Under the pieces are notes generated by a model. It was not told the DNA's origin. It worked only from the letters and a program-made list of their open reading frames with translations, and made no database searches. Of a DNA stretch of 64,000 bases, positions 15,929 to 24,469 are shown piece by piece (the first letter of the stretch is position 1; each line of letters begins with the position of its first letter). Both the position numbers and the translations under genes were made by a program. The DNA comes from Rhodoplanes sp046000175. Its GTDB lineage: Bacteria; Pseudomonadota; Alphaproteobacteria; Rhizobiales; Xanthobacteraceae. The stretch covers positions 1-64,000 of the forward strand of contig NZ_JBEOMB010000045.1 in NCBI RefSeq assembly GCF_046000175.1, given 5' to 3'.

Positions 15929-16906
15929 ATGCTGGTCGTCGGTTCCCTGTTGCTCTTCGCCGTCGTCGTTCTCGCGGCGTCGGCGCTGCTCTCCTGGTGG
16001 CTCGCCCGCACGATCGAGAAGGAGAACCCGCCGGTCGGCCGCCTGATCGACACCGGGGCGGCGCGCATCCACCTCGTCGACCTCAAGCCGGAGGCGCCGG
16101 CTCCGTCCGGCACCGAGTCCGCCGCGCCGCCGGCCGTGCTGCTGCTGCACGGCGCCAATGTCCAGCACACAGACATGCGGGTCGCGCTCGGCGACCGGCT
16201 CGCCCGCCGGCTGCGCGTCCTGCTGCCGGACCGGCCGGGGCAGGGCTGGTCGGGGGAGGGCGGTCCGGAGGTCTCCGACCCCGGCCATCAGGTGGCGCTG
16301 ATTCGCACCGCCGTCGAGACGGTCGGGGCCGGCCCACTGATCGTCGTCGGCCACTCGCTCGGCGGGCTGATCGCGCTCCGCTACGCGCTCGACGAGCCCG
16401 GTGCCGTGAAGGCGCTCGTGCTGATCAATCCGACCACGCATCCCCGCCCCGGCGGGCTGCCCTGGTTCCAGCGGGTCGCCGAGGTGCTGTTCGTCGGCCC
16501 GCTGATCTGGACCGTGCTGCTGCCCGCGACCCTGCCGATGATGGACCGGCTGGTCGCCCGGCTGTTCCGGCCGGAGCCGCCGACGCGCGACTACGCCGCC
16601 CGCACGGCGCTGGCGCTGGCGCTGACGCCGCGGCGCTTCCGCAACAGCATGACGGAGTATTCGGATCTCCGCGACCACCTCGTCGCGGTCGCGCCGCGCT
16701 ATCCCGACGTCACGGTGCCGACCGTCGTGGTGGTCGGCGACGCCGACCCCATCGTGCCGCCCGCCGTCCACGGCGAGGTGCTCGCCAAGGTCTTGTCGCA
16801 CGGACGCCTCGTGCGCATCCCTGCGGCCGGCCACATGGCCCACCATCGCCATGCCGAGGTCATCGCGGCCGAGATCGAGCGGCTCGCCGGCCTGCCGCTG
16901 GCCTGA
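15929..16906 (+). CDS. Alpha/beta hydrolase with N-terminal membrane anchor
   Basis: A 325-residue protein. Residues 1-27 form a hydrophobic anchor (MLVVGSLLLFAVVVLAASAL). An alpha/beta hydrolase domain follows, with the oxyanion turn LLLHGANVQ, nucleophile elbow GHSLGG, acid GDADPIVP and histidine AAGHMAHH, so the triad is complete. Membrane-anchored hydrolases of this kind act on esters or lactones, and the substrate cannot be predicted. The frame is open upstream to 15857, but that segment overlaps the intergenic repeat. It ends 173 bases before tRNA-Trp. Confidence 0.85.
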   Translation: MLVVGSLLLFAVVVLAASALLSWWLARTIEKENPPVGRLIDTGAARIHLVDLKPEAPAPSGTESAAPPAVLLLHGANVQHTDMRVALGDRLARRLRVLLPDRPGQGWSGEGGPEVSDPGHQVALIRTAVETVGAGPLIVVGHSLGGLIALRYALDEPGAVKALVLINPTTHPRPGGLPWFQRVAEVLFVGPLIWTVLLPATLPMMDRLVARLFRPEPPTRDYAARTALALALTPRRFRNSMTEYSDLRDHLVAVAPRYPDVTVPTVVVVGDADPIVPPAVHGEVLAKVLSHGRLVRIPAAGHMAHHRHAEVIAAEIERLAGLPLA

Positions 16907-17079
16907 GTCGTCGGGCCGCCGGGCCGTGGCCGCGCGGCACCGGCGCGGCACCGTCCGCGAGGCTTCGCGACACGACCAAATTCACCCGCCGCCCGCCGTG
17001 CCGGCCTTGCCAAGGGGGCGGGGATCATGCATCTAGAGCCCGTGGCGGCTCGGTTACGCGCTGTCGCATCCTCGTCCGG

Positions 17080-17156
17080 AGGAGTGTAGCTCAATTGGTC
17101 AGAGCACCGGTCTCCAAAACCGGGGGTTGGGGGTTCGAGTCCCTCCACTCCTGCCA
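17080..17156 (+). tRNA. trnW: tRNA-Trp (anticodon CCA)
   Basis: A complete 77-base cloverleaf: acceptor stem AGGAGTG/CACTCCT, D loop TAGCTCAATTGGTCAGAGCA, anticodon stem CCGGT/ACCGG with loop CTCCAAA (anticodon CCA at 17114-17116), T arm GGGGGTTCGAGTCCCTC, discriminator G and an encoded CCA end. In many relatives it lies directly before secE; here secE is 4.2 kb away. Confidence 0.98.
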
Positions 17157-17569
17157 GCGAGAGCCGGACATCTCCCTCCCGAAGTCCTTCCACGGTTGAC
17201 ACGCGCTGTCGCTTGCCTCCGAGAGCCTCCTCTCGAAGGCCGCGCTCGACCACCGCATTCGCCGGTGACGGGCCGTGCGCGGCCGTCGCTTTCGCCCGGC
17301 GCGACCTTTCCGCTCCGCAACGGGTGTCCGCCGCCGGGAGTCGTGAAAAATTTCTCGGTCTTTCGATTTACGCTGCGCCGGCACATCCCCGTAGACGGAT
17401 CGCCTGCTTGGGCTATGCTTCTGCAAACAAAGAGGTATTTTGTTCCTTCCGAAGGGGGTGCGAGAGTCTGTGGGGTTGTGCTAGACGCGGTCTAGTCAAC
17501 TCAGGGTATTGTGGGCGGTCGCCTTTGCGGGGGACCGTGCGGGATCAACCTTGAAGTCGGGGCGGGACG
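17157..17569. other. 413-base gap after tRNA-Trp
   Basis: No convincing gene. A patch around 17340-17450 is less GC-rich than the rest of the window and may hold the promoter of the next gene. A palindrome lies at 17481-17495. No second copy of the tRNA 3' end was noticed here. Confidence 0.5.
17481..17495. promoter_or_regulatory. Perfect 6-3-6 palindrome, candidate operator
   Basis: CTAGAC-GCG-GTCTAG lies 75 bases before the lipase-like gene. CTAG is rare in GC-rich proteobacterial DNA, so two copies in a perfect dyad stand out. The binding protein is unknown. Confidence 0.4.
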
Positions 17570-18874
17570 ATGGCCGCGGAAGCCGCAATGCTTCGGGGAG
17601 GTGACGCGGATCGCGACGCCCAGGCGGTGAACCGCGAGGCGCCGGCTGGCCGCGTCGGGCGTCGGCTTTTCATCCATATCGGCGGATTCGATCCGGAGCC
17701 TCCCGAGCGGGTGTATCAGCGCTTCGCCCGCGAGACGGGCCGCTTCCGCCGGGCCTGGTCGGTTCTCACGGTGATGTCCGAGCCGGCGCACCGGCCGGAC
17801 GGCTCCGACTGGACGGTCGAGACCACCGGCCGCAACTGGCGGGTGACGACCCGGGTCCGGCTCCTGCGCTGGGACGATCTCCTGGACGCGTATGCGGCCG
17901 CCCCGTGGTGGAAACGCATGGGGCGCGGGGTGCTCGCCTGCCTCGACTTCGTGCTCGGCGGCGCGCTCCACCGCTATTTCCGGACCGCTTGGCGCTATGC
18001 GCTGTTCTTCCTCTACCCGCCCCTCACGGTTCTCGCTTTCGGCGTCGCGGCCGGCCTCGGCGGCGCGGCGCTGAGCCGGGCGACCGATTCGGCGGCCGCC
18101 GGGGTGCTTCTCGGCGCGACCGTCTTCGGCGCGCTGCTGTACGGGCCGGGCCGGTGGTTCAAGCTCCCGCTGGCGTTCGACGACTGGAGCTTCGCGAGCG
18201 CTTATGTCCGAGTTCCGCCGCGAGTTCTGGCAGACCGGCTCGACCGGCTCGCGGCCGACATCGTCGCCGCGGCGCGCGCCGGCGAGGTCGACGAGATCGT
18301 CGTGCTCGGCCACAGCCTCGGCGCGGTGCTCGCCGTCGACGCGATCGACCGTGCGCTGACCCTGGAGCCCGAGCTGGGGCGCACCGGACCTCCCGTGGGC
18401 CTGGTCACGGTCGGCTCGTCCGTCCTCAAGATCGCGCTGCACGGGCGCGCCGCCTGCTTCCGCGCGGCGCTCGCCCGGGTCGCGGCCGCGGACGGCCCCT
18501 TCTGGGTCGAGTATCAGGCGATCAGCGACGTGATGAACTTCTACAAGACCGACCCGGTCGGCGACGCCGGGCTGGCGCCGAGCGGACGGCCGCTGGTGCG
18601 CGTGGTGCGAATCAGCCGGATGCTGGACCCGGACTATTACCGGCGCATCTGGGGGCGGTTCTTCCGCCTGCATTGCCAGTTCGTCCGCGGCAACGACCGC
18701 CGCACCGCCTACGACTATTTCATGCTGGCCTGCGGGCCGCTCGCCGTGCGAGAGACGGCCTGTCTGCCGGATGGCCCGGCTTCGGCGTTCGCGACCGACG
18801 GATCGTTGATCGAGAGAGCGCCGGCGAACGCCGCGGCCCAGGTGGCCGGCTCGGAGATCGTGTTGGCGCGATGA
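17570..18874 (+). CDS. Membrane lipase-like (alpha/beta hydrolase) protein
   Basis: A 434-residue protein. An N-terminal soluble part (FIHIGGFDPEPPERVYQRF) precedes two hydrophobic helices at about 138-160 and 170-190. A nucleophile elbow GHSLGA with preceding strand EIVVLG lies at about 244-249, as in lipase-like hydrolases. The rest of the triad is not certain, although DPVGDAG and late histidines are candidates. The substrate is unknown. A second, longer stretch LPLAFDDWSFASAYVRVPP has no motif that I recognise. Its stop overlaps the ATG of the ICMT-like gene, so the two form an operon, and both could act on lipids. Confidence 0.6.
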   Translation: MAAEAAMLRGGDADRDAQAVNREAPAGRVGRRLFIHIGGFDPEPPERVYQRFARETGRFRRAWSVLTVMSEPAHRPDGSDWTVETTGRNWRVTTRVRLLRWDDLLDAYAAAPWWKRMGRGVLACLDFVLGGALHRYFRTAWRYALFFLYPPLTVLAFGVAAGLGGAALSRATDSAAAGVLLGATVFGALLYGPGRWFKLPLAFDDWSFASAYVRVPPRVLADRLDRLAADIVAAARAGEVDEIVVLGHSLGAVLAVDAIDRALTLEPELGRTGPPVGLVTVGSSVLKIALHGRAACFRAALARVAAADGPFWVEYQAISDVMNFYKTDPVGDAGLAPSGRPLVRVVRISRMLDPDYYRRIWGRFFRLHCQFVRGNDRRTAYDYFMLACGPLAVRETACLPDGPASAFATDGSLIERAPANAAAQVAGSEIVLAR

Positions 18875-19455
18875 CCCCGCTAATCGCGAAGCTCGCCTAC
18901 GGCGCGCTCGTCGTCGGCTGGTTCATCATTCGCTACCCTTATGCCCGGCGGGCCCGGCGGACGCCGGTCGCGTCCAGCCGTCGTGGCTTTCGGGAAAACC
19001 TCCTTCTGAGCGTCTCGCTGACCGGCCTCGGGCTGCTCCCGATCCTGTATCTCGCGACCGGGATGCCGCGCTTCGCCGACTACCCGTTCCATCCTGCCGT
19101 CGGGACACTCGGCGTTCTCGTCGCCGTCGCCGCCCTCGTGATGTTCCGGCTCTCCCACAAGGCGCTCGGCCGCAACTGGTCGATCAGCCTCGACGTCCGC
19201 GACCGCCATACGCTGGTGACCGACGGAATCTATCGCTGGGTCCGGCACCCGATGTACACGGCGTTCTGGCTGTGGGCGCTCGCGCAGGCCCTCCTGCTGC
19301 CCAACGCGATCGCCGGTCCGGCCGGGCTGGTCGGCTTCGGCATCCTCTTCTTCGGGCGGGTGGGCAGCGAGGAGCGGATGATGCTGGATGCGTTCGGCGA
19401 CCAGTACCGCGCCTACATGGCGCGTACCCGGCGCGTCATCCCGCTGGTCTACTGA
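18871..19455 (+). CDS. Isoprenylcysteine carboxyl methyltransferase-like membrane protein
   Basis: A 194-residue polytopic protein with about five hydrophobic segments. The C-terminal motif RHPMYTAF followed by GSEERMMLDAFGDQYRAYMA is the cofactor-binding signature of ICMT/PEMT-type phospholipid or protein methyltransferases. Bacteria lack prenylated CaaX proteins, so the substrate is probably a lipid or small molecule. ATG 18871 overlaps the previous stop by four bases. Confidence 0.82.
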   Translation: MTPLIAKLAYGALVVGWFIIRYPYARRARRTPVASSRRGFRENLLLSVSLTGLGLLPILYLATGMPRFADYPFHPAVGTLGVLVAVAALVMFRLSHKALGRNWSISLDVRDRHTLVTDGIYRWVRHPMYTAFWLWALAQALLLPNAIAGPAGLVGFGILFFGRVGSEERMMLDAFGDQYRAYMARTRRVIPLVY

Positions 19456-19882
19456 TCCTCGGGTCTGGCCCCGCCGACCCCTCCGGCGTATCGCAGACCG
19501 AATCGTCGAAGCTCCGCTGCTCCTGCCGAAGCCATCGCCCACTCATCCCCAAGCTTCGAGAGGCTCTCCGAGCCACGAGGGCCCCCGGGCTATCCGGGAC
19601 GGCTTGCCGGGAGGCGCGCGAGCGACTCGACCGATCCGACTTCCTCCATAATTACCATGGGTTTCCGCAGCTTTCTTCGGATGTCTTGTCGCGCAACTAA
19701 CGTGAGCGTGCTAGGAGCTAGCCGTGCCCGTGAGGCGTGTCTTTGGTGCAACAATACTTTCGGAATGCGCTGCCTGGAGGGCGTTTTCGGGCTATCGACG
19801 GTTGCGCCGCCCGATGTCTTGCACGACGCTTCGGCAGCTCACGGTGGACGTGGGTACTTGGGGAAAGATCACGGGGGCTCAC
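19456..19882. other. 427-base gap before the repeat-protein gene
   Basis: No convincing gene. The segment 19640-19730 is less GC-rich than its surroundings. It contains a dyad GCTAG-GAG-CTAGC at 19710-19722, again built on CTAG. The frame of the next gene is open upstream to 19724, but that part lacks a protein-like composition. Confidence 0.45.
19710..19722. promoter_or_regulatory. 5-3-5 CTAG palindrome
   Basis: GCTAG-GAG-CTAGC is a perfect dyad upstream of the small secreted repeat protein. It resembles the CTAG-containing dyad at 17481-17495 in composition, but the arms differ. Confidence 0.3.
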
Positions 19883-20077
19883 ATGTTGAAACTCGCAGTC
19901 ATCGCATCCGCCAGTCTCGCCTTGGTCGGCTCGGCCTTCGCCGCCGACATGCCGGTTCGGCAGCCGCCGCCGCCGGTCGCGGCCGTCGGCAAGGCTCCGA
20001 TCGGCAAGGCTCCGATCGGCAAGGCGCCGATCGGCAAGGCTCCGATCGGCAAGGGCCCGGTCGTCGCGAAGTACTGA
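19883..20077 (+). CDS. Tiny secreted protein with APIGK tandem repeats
   Basis: A 64-residue product. Residues 1-22 are a clear signal peptide (MLKLAVIASASLALVGSAFA, cut before AD). The mature part is Pro-rich, then carries four successive KAPIG units and a GPVVAKY end. I do not recognise a family. The ATG at 19883 is preferred because it begins the signal peptide. The mature protein of about 40 residues is basic and low in complexity, so it may be a cell-envelope or extracellular peptide. The next gene also encodes a secreted protein. Confidence 0.6.
   Translation: MLKLAVIASASLALVGSAFAADMPVRQPPPPVAAVGKAPIGKAPIGKAPIGKAPIGKGPVVAKY
19988..20054. repeat. 15-bp tandem array GGCAAGGCTCCGATC
   Basis: Four near-identical 15-base units encode the KAPIG repeats. 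Near identity at DNA level suggests recent expansion by slippage or unequal crossing-over. Confidence 0.8.
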
Positions 20078-20144
20078 GACAGGTCTCGGGCCGGCCGATC
20101 GCTCGGCCGGCTCGCTCTTCTCGGCCGGTCCATGACCGTCGGCT

Positions 20145-20177
20145 GCAAGACCGTCCGTTACAAGACCGTCCGCTGCA
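20145..20177. repeat. Two 15-bp direct repeats before the papain-like gene
   Basis: CAAGACCGTCCGTTA and CAAGACCGTCCGCTG are consecutive, followed by CAACATCCGG. They lie in the 174-base gap between the two secreted-protein genes, probably in the leader of the second. Confidence 0.5.
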
Positions 20178-20251
20178 ACATCCGGGACCGCTGGTCGCTA
20201 TGCTCGACCTGCGGTCCCGCAGCAACCGGTGCCGTGAGCCAGGAGGCCTCG

Positions 20252-20923
20252 ATGTTCGACCTTTTCAATCGCAAACGTCTCGTCGCGATCGTCGCCGGCC
20301 TGTCAGCGATCGTCCTGTCGAGCGGCGTCGCGATCGATGCGGCCCAGGCGCAGAGCACCACTCTGACGCGCGTCTCCGCCGTCGGCCAGGTGGACGGCGA
20401 CGTCGCCGCGCCGCGCCCGCCCAAGCCGGCCGCGAAGTCCGGCGGCCGCTACTATGTCGATTTCCGCGCCCGCACCGCGGCGAGCTACGGCCACGCCTTC
20501 ATCTGGTACGGCAAGTCGGGCCAGCGCGCCGTCGAGGTGGCCGGCCTGCATCCGGCGACCGACAGCGTCATTCCCTACATTCTCGGGCATATCCTCCCGG
20601 TGCCGGCCGAGACCGGCAAGAGCTACGGCGATCTCGACGAGCAGTACCTGACCGCGAGCTACCGGGTGTACCTGACGGACGCCGAGGCCCAGAAGGTGTT
20701 TGCCTACATCAAGCGCAAGCAGGCCACCACGCTGGTGTGGAACGCCGCGACCATCAACTGCGTCGCGTTCATCTCCGACATCGCCCAGTACATGGGCCTC
20801 GAGGTGCCGAGCTCGAACCTGCTGTACCCGGAAGACTGGGTGAACAAGCTGCGCGCGCTCAACCGCGGCCGCAAGGTGACGGTCGGCGCGGAGACGCGCG
20901 GGTTCCAGAGCGACGCCCGTTGA
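20252..20923 (+). CDS. Secreted papain-like (permuted NlpC/P60-type?) protein
   Basis: A 223-residue protein with a signal peptide (hydrophobic core VAIVAGLSAIVLSSGVA, cut near AQA-QS at residue about 34). The mature domain has GHAFIWYGKSG (His) and later ATINCVAFISDIAQYMGL (Cys). This His-before-Cys order with an Asn-Cys-x-x-Phe motif fits permuted papain-fold peptidases or amidases, but this is inference from motif order only. AGGAGG precedes the ATG. The frame is open further upstream to 20132, over the direct repeats. No catalytic test is possible from sequence. Confidence 0.6.
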   Translation: MFDLFNRKRLVAIVAGLSAIVLSSGVAIDAAQAQSTTLTRVSAVGQVDGDVAAPRPPKPAAKSGGRYYVDFRARTAASYGHAFIWYGKSGQRAVEVAGLHPATDSVIPYILGHILPVPAETGKSYGDLDEQYLTASYRVYLTDAEAQKVFAYIKRKQATTLVWNAATINCVAFISDIAQYMGLEVPSSNLLYPEDWVNKLRALNRGRKVTVGAETRGFQSDAR

Positions 20924-20976
20924 AGGGCGGCGCCGGTCGCGGCGTAAACCGCCACGGGACCGGACGGATCGAGATG

Positions 20977-21005
20977 CGACGGCTCGCCCCCTGGGCGAGC
21001 CGTCG
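20977..21005 (+). terminator. Hairpin with a perfect 13-bp stem after the papain-like gene
   Basis: CGACGGCTCGCCC and GGGCGAGCCGTCG are separated by three bases. No clear T-tract follows, so it could act as a transcript-stabilising or Rho-related element instead. Confidence 0.55.
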
Positions 21006-21098
21006 GCGTTCAGGGGGCCGGTCGCGGTGGCCGAGCGGGTCCGATCGGCGACGTTCGACTGTTCTTCGAGCCCTTGAATTTCCCGGAGAAAACCGCGC

Positions 21099-21127
21099 CC
21101 CGGCCGACCCGGATCGGCCGGGTTCTG
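21099..21127 (+). terminator. Second hairpin terminator upstream of secE
   Basis: CCCGGCCGA and TCGGCCGGG are separated by six bases and followed by TTCTGTT. It lies just before the candidate secE promoter. Confidence 0.5.
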
Positions 21128-21156
21128 TTGACGGCCCCGCCCGAACGTGTAAAACG
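21128..21156 (+). promoter_or_regulatory. Candidate sigma-70 promoter for secE-nusG
   Basis: TTGACG, a 17-base spacer, and TAAAAC resemble housekeeping -35 and -10 boxes. It follows a terminator-like hairpin and lies about 240 bases before secE. Confidence 0.45.
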
Positions 21157-21397
21157 GGCCGACCTAGACGTTCGAAGTTTCGGACGAGTCTGCAGGGACC
21201 GCCCCGATTTCGATTGCGATCCGAGCCTCCTGGCGTCTGGAATTCCTCAACTCCAGCCTGGTCTGAGCGTCGCCGATCGCACAGCCCGGCCGGGGGGCGG
21301 CTCTCGCGGCAGGATGTCCGTGAGGAGAGGGAGCCGACGGCGATCCGGCCGTCGCCCGCGCGGCTTTTCACGCATTTTGGGACGATCGGAAGAGGCG

Positions 21398-21595
21398 ATG
21401 GCGAAGGTTAGCCCGTTCAAGTTCTTGCAGGAGGTCCGCTCGGAGACCGAGAAGGTCACCTGGCCGACCCGGCGGGAAACCGCGATCACCACCCTGATGG
21501 TGTTCGTGATGTCGGCGAGCGCCGCCATCTTCTTCCTGCTCGCCGACCAGGTGATCCGGTTCGGCGTGACGCTCGTGCTCGGGATCGGACGCTGA
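21398..21595 (+). CDS. secE: Preprotein translocase subunit SecE
   Basis: A 65-residue, single-helix SecE of the short alphaproteobacterial type. It clamps SecY in the SecYEG translocon. The amphipathic cytoplasmic helix with FLQEVRSETEKVTWPTRRET (residues about 9-28) is the family's signature, followed by one membrane helix. The ATG is preceded by AGAGG. It is eight bases before nusG, as usual. Confidence 0.96.
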   Translation: MAKVSPFKFLQEVRSETEKVTWPTRRETAITTLMVFVMSASAAIFFLLADQVIRFGVTLVLGIGR

Positions 21596-21603
21596 CGCGG
21601 CGG

Positions 21604-22143
21604 ATGATGGACATGAGCAAGCGCTGGTACATCGTTCACGCCTATTCGAATTTCGAGAACAAGGTCGCCGAGTCGATCCGCGAGCAGGCGCGCCAGCGCC
21701 ACCTCGAGCACCTGTTCGACGAGATCCTGGTGCCCAAGGAGAAGGTCCAGGAGGTGCGCCGCGGCCGCAAGGTCGATTCGGAGCGCAAGTTCTTCCCCGG
21801 CTACGTGCTGGTGAAGATGGACCTCACCGACGAGGCCTACCACCTCATCAAGAACACCCCGAAGGTCACCGGCTTCCTCGGCAGCGACAACAAGCCGATG
21901 CCGATCTCCGAGGCCGAGGCCGGCCGCATCCTGCATCAGGTGCAGGAGGGCATCGAACGGCCGAAGCCGACCGTCTCGTTCGAGATCGGCGAGCAGGTGC
22001 GGGTCTCCGACGGCCCGTTTGCGTCGTTCAACGGCGTGGTCGAGGAGGTCGACGACGCCCGCTCGCGCATCAAGGTCGCGGTGTCGATCTTCGGCCGCGC
22101 CACGCCGGTCGAGCTGGAGTTCGGGCAGGTCGAGAAGGTCTGA
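21604..22143 (+). CDS. nusG: Transcription termination/antitermination factor NusG
   Basis: A 179-residue protein. The NGN domain starts KRWYIVHAYSNFENKVAESI and includes FFPGYVLVKMDLTDEAYHLI. A C-terminal KOW domain contains VRVSDGPFASFNGVVEEVD. NusG binds RNA polymerase and links it to Rho or the ribosome. Three ATGs lie in frame at 21604, 21607 and 21613; the exact start is uncertain by three residues. A clear intrinsic terminator follows. Confidence 0.96.
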   Translation: MMDMSKRWYIVHAYSNFENKVAESIREQARQRHLEHLFDEILVPKEKVQEVRRGRKVDSERKFFPGYVLVKMDLTDEAYHLIKNTPKVTGFLGSDNKPMPISEAEAGRILHQVQEGIERPKPTVSFEIGEQVRVSDGPFASFNGVVEEVDDARSRIKVAVSIFGRATPVELEFGQVEKV

Positions 22144-22445
22144 CCGCAACATCCTGTCAACCATGGAATTTCGTCGATCGGCCGGGCTTCGTCCCGGCCG
22201 TTTTCGTCGGCGGCGGGTCGGGCGCGGGGCGAGTCGGGTGAGCGTCGGTTCCTCCGGCGTCTCGGGCGTCACGCGGGGGCGCCCCCTTGTCTCCGGCCCG
22301 GTCCCGGGATAGAGAACCGCCACCCCGCCGCCGGCCTCGCGCCGACGGCGGCGGCGATACGTGGGAGGAGGGACGGTTCGCCGACCGCCCTTGATCCGCA
22401 CCACGAACCCTGCGAGCCGGCGGCGCCGGCGCGAAGGACTTTGCC
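22144..22445. other. 302-base gap between nusG and rplK
   Basis: It holds the nusG terminator at 22179-22204. The remainder must carry the rplK promoter and leader. I see no gene and no clear -35/-10 pair. Confidence 0.5.
22179..22204 (+). terminator. Intrinsic terminator after nusG
   Basis: CGGCCGGG, loop CTTCGT, CCCGGCCG and TTTT form a classical GC stem with a T-tract. It separates secE-nusG from rplK-rplA. Confidence 0.8.
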
Positions 22446-22874
22446 ATGGCGAAGAAAATCACAGGATACCTGAAGCTTCAGGTGCCGGCGGGAGCGGCCA
22501 ATCCGTCTCCGCCGATCGGCCCCGCGCTCGGTCAGCGCGGCCTCAACATCATGGAGTTCTGCAAGGCGTTCAACGCCCAGAGCCAGCAGATGGAGAAGGG
22601 ATCGCCGATCCCGGTCGTCATCACCATCTATGCCGACCGCTCCTTCACGTTCGAGATGCGCACCCCGCCGGTGTCGTACTTCCTCAAGAAGGCGGCCGGC
22701 ATCCAGTCGGGTGCCAAGGCGACCGGCCGCGATTTCGTGGGCTCGATCACCCAGGCCCAGGTGCGCGAGATCGCCGAGAAGAAGATGAAGGACTTCAACA
22801 CCGACAACATCGAGTCGGCGATGCGCATGATCGAGGGCTCCGCCCGGTCCATGGGCCTGAGCGTGAAGGGCTGA
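22446..22874 (+). CDS. rplK: 50S ribosomal protein L11
   Basis: A 142-residue protein, the normal L11 length. It forms the GTPase-associated stalk base with 23S rRNA and is needed for RelA activation. The start KKITGYLKLQVPAGAANPSP and the proline-rich PPIGPALGQRGLNI segment are diagnostic. Its stop lies four bases before rplA, so the two are co-transcribed. Confidence 0.97.
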   Translation: MAKKITGYLKLQVPAGAANPSPPIGPALGQRGLNIMEFCKAFNAQSQQMEKGSPIPVVITIYADRSFTFEMRTPPVSYFLKKAAGIQSGAKATGRDFVGSITQAQVREIAEKKMKDFNTDNIESAMRMIEGSARSMGLSVKG

Positions 22875-22878
22875 TCCG

Positions 22879-23595
<717 letters not shown>

Positions 23596-23638
23596 CGAGC
23601 CGCGACGCGGGCGTCGCCCGCGTGCGAGACGAACGAGG

Positions 23639-23664
23639 AACGGCCGGGCCAGTCCCGGCCGTTT
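23639..23664 (+). terminator. Intrinsic terminator after rplA
   Basis: AACGGCCGGG, a five-base loop, CCCGGCCGTT and a short T run form a strong stem. It ends the rplK-rplA transcript 43 bases after the stop. Confidence 0.7.
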
Positions 23665-23874
23665 CGATTCGCGCAACACGGTTCGCCTCTGTGGATCGGC
23701 CCGAATTGTGTCCGCTCGTCGCCATAGTCTGGGCGGGAATGCGCGCATGATACGGTCGACAGCGTTGGCCGGTCGGCGCGAAGCCATTAAGACTCCGTCA
23801 ATGATCGAATGTCCTCGACGGATTCGCGCTCCGGCACCCGCATCGGCCGATCTGCAGACCCGGAGGTGCCCGGC

Positions 23875-24414
23875 GTGACCTTGTGCCGAGTATCGACTCT
23901 GTTTCTGATCGCCATCCTGGCGCCGCTCGCCGGCGCTGCTCGGGTGCAGGCGCAGCAGACGACCATCACGACGGGCTTCGTGGTGCGCATGCCGATGCCG
24001 CTCGCGGCTGTGCCGCGGCCCGACGCCGAGCGGCCCACGCTGGTCGGGCACGGGCTCTCCTTCACGCGCCGCGGCACGCCGATGGCGCAGCCCGGCCGGG
24101 CCGGGCTGCTCGTGGAATGCCGGCAGGGCACGCTCGAGCTGCTCGCCCTCGACCTCGACTGGCCGCCCGGCTCGGAGCCGGTCGGCGACGTCGACGTGAC
24201 GGTCCTGCTCGATCAGGTGGCGAGCCCGGAGCGCTGGCGCATTCTCGGCAACGCCTATGCGCCGCCCGACCCGGCGGCGCTGCTGGAGCGCTTCCGCACC
24301 GCCCGCAGCTTCGCCCTGCAGGTGCGCACGAGCGGCGGCGAGCGCGAGCTCAGCTTCGATTTGCGCGGCGTCTCGGCGGCCGCCGGCCGGCTCCACGCCA
24401 CCTGCGCCAACTGA
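23875..24414 (+). CDS. Secreted hypothetical protein
   Basis: A 179-residue product from a GTG at 23875. A good CGGAGG ribosome-binding site and a signal peptide that starts directly (LCRVSTLFLIAILAPLAGAA, cut near VQAQQ) favour this over the in-frame ATG at 23809. The mature domain is beta-rich, with LLVECRQGTLELLALDLDWP and a final ATCAN; its two cysteines could form a disulphide. I do not recognise a family. Confidence 0.6.
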   Translation: MTLCRVSTLFLIAILAPLAGAARVQAQQTTITTGFVVRMPMPLAAVPRPDAERPTLVGHGLSFTRRGTPMAQPGRAGLLVECRQGTLELLALDLDWPPGSEPVGDVDVTVLLDQVASPERWRILGNAYAPPDPAALLERFRTARSFALQVRTSGGERELSFDLRGVSAAAGRLHATCAN

Positions 24415-24469
24415 GCCGCCTGGTCCTCGGGGCGTCGCCGCCCGGCCGCGGTGGGCAGCCCCCGTTCCG

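Larger units (their letters stand above)
20924..21397. other. 474-base gap upstream of secE
   Basis: The gap holds two hairpins that look like terminators (20977-21005 and 21099-21127) and a sigma-70-like promoter (21128-21156). The rest, about 240 bases, would be an unusually long secE leader with no recognised structure. Confidence 0.55.

Noticed and set aside
19988..20054. The 15-bp tandem array as a CRISPR-like or VNTR locus
   Set aside because: Units are contiguous with no spacers, stay in frame and encode the peptide repeats of a signal-peptide protein.
20132..20251. Upstream start for the papain-like protein
   Set aside because: It would place the signal peptide internally; the ATG at 20252 has AGGAGG and begins the signal peptide.
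17154..21400. A genomic island with att sites at tRNA-Trp
   Set aside because: No integrase, transposase or second copy of the tRNA 3' end was seen, so only an unexplained synteny gap is claimed.
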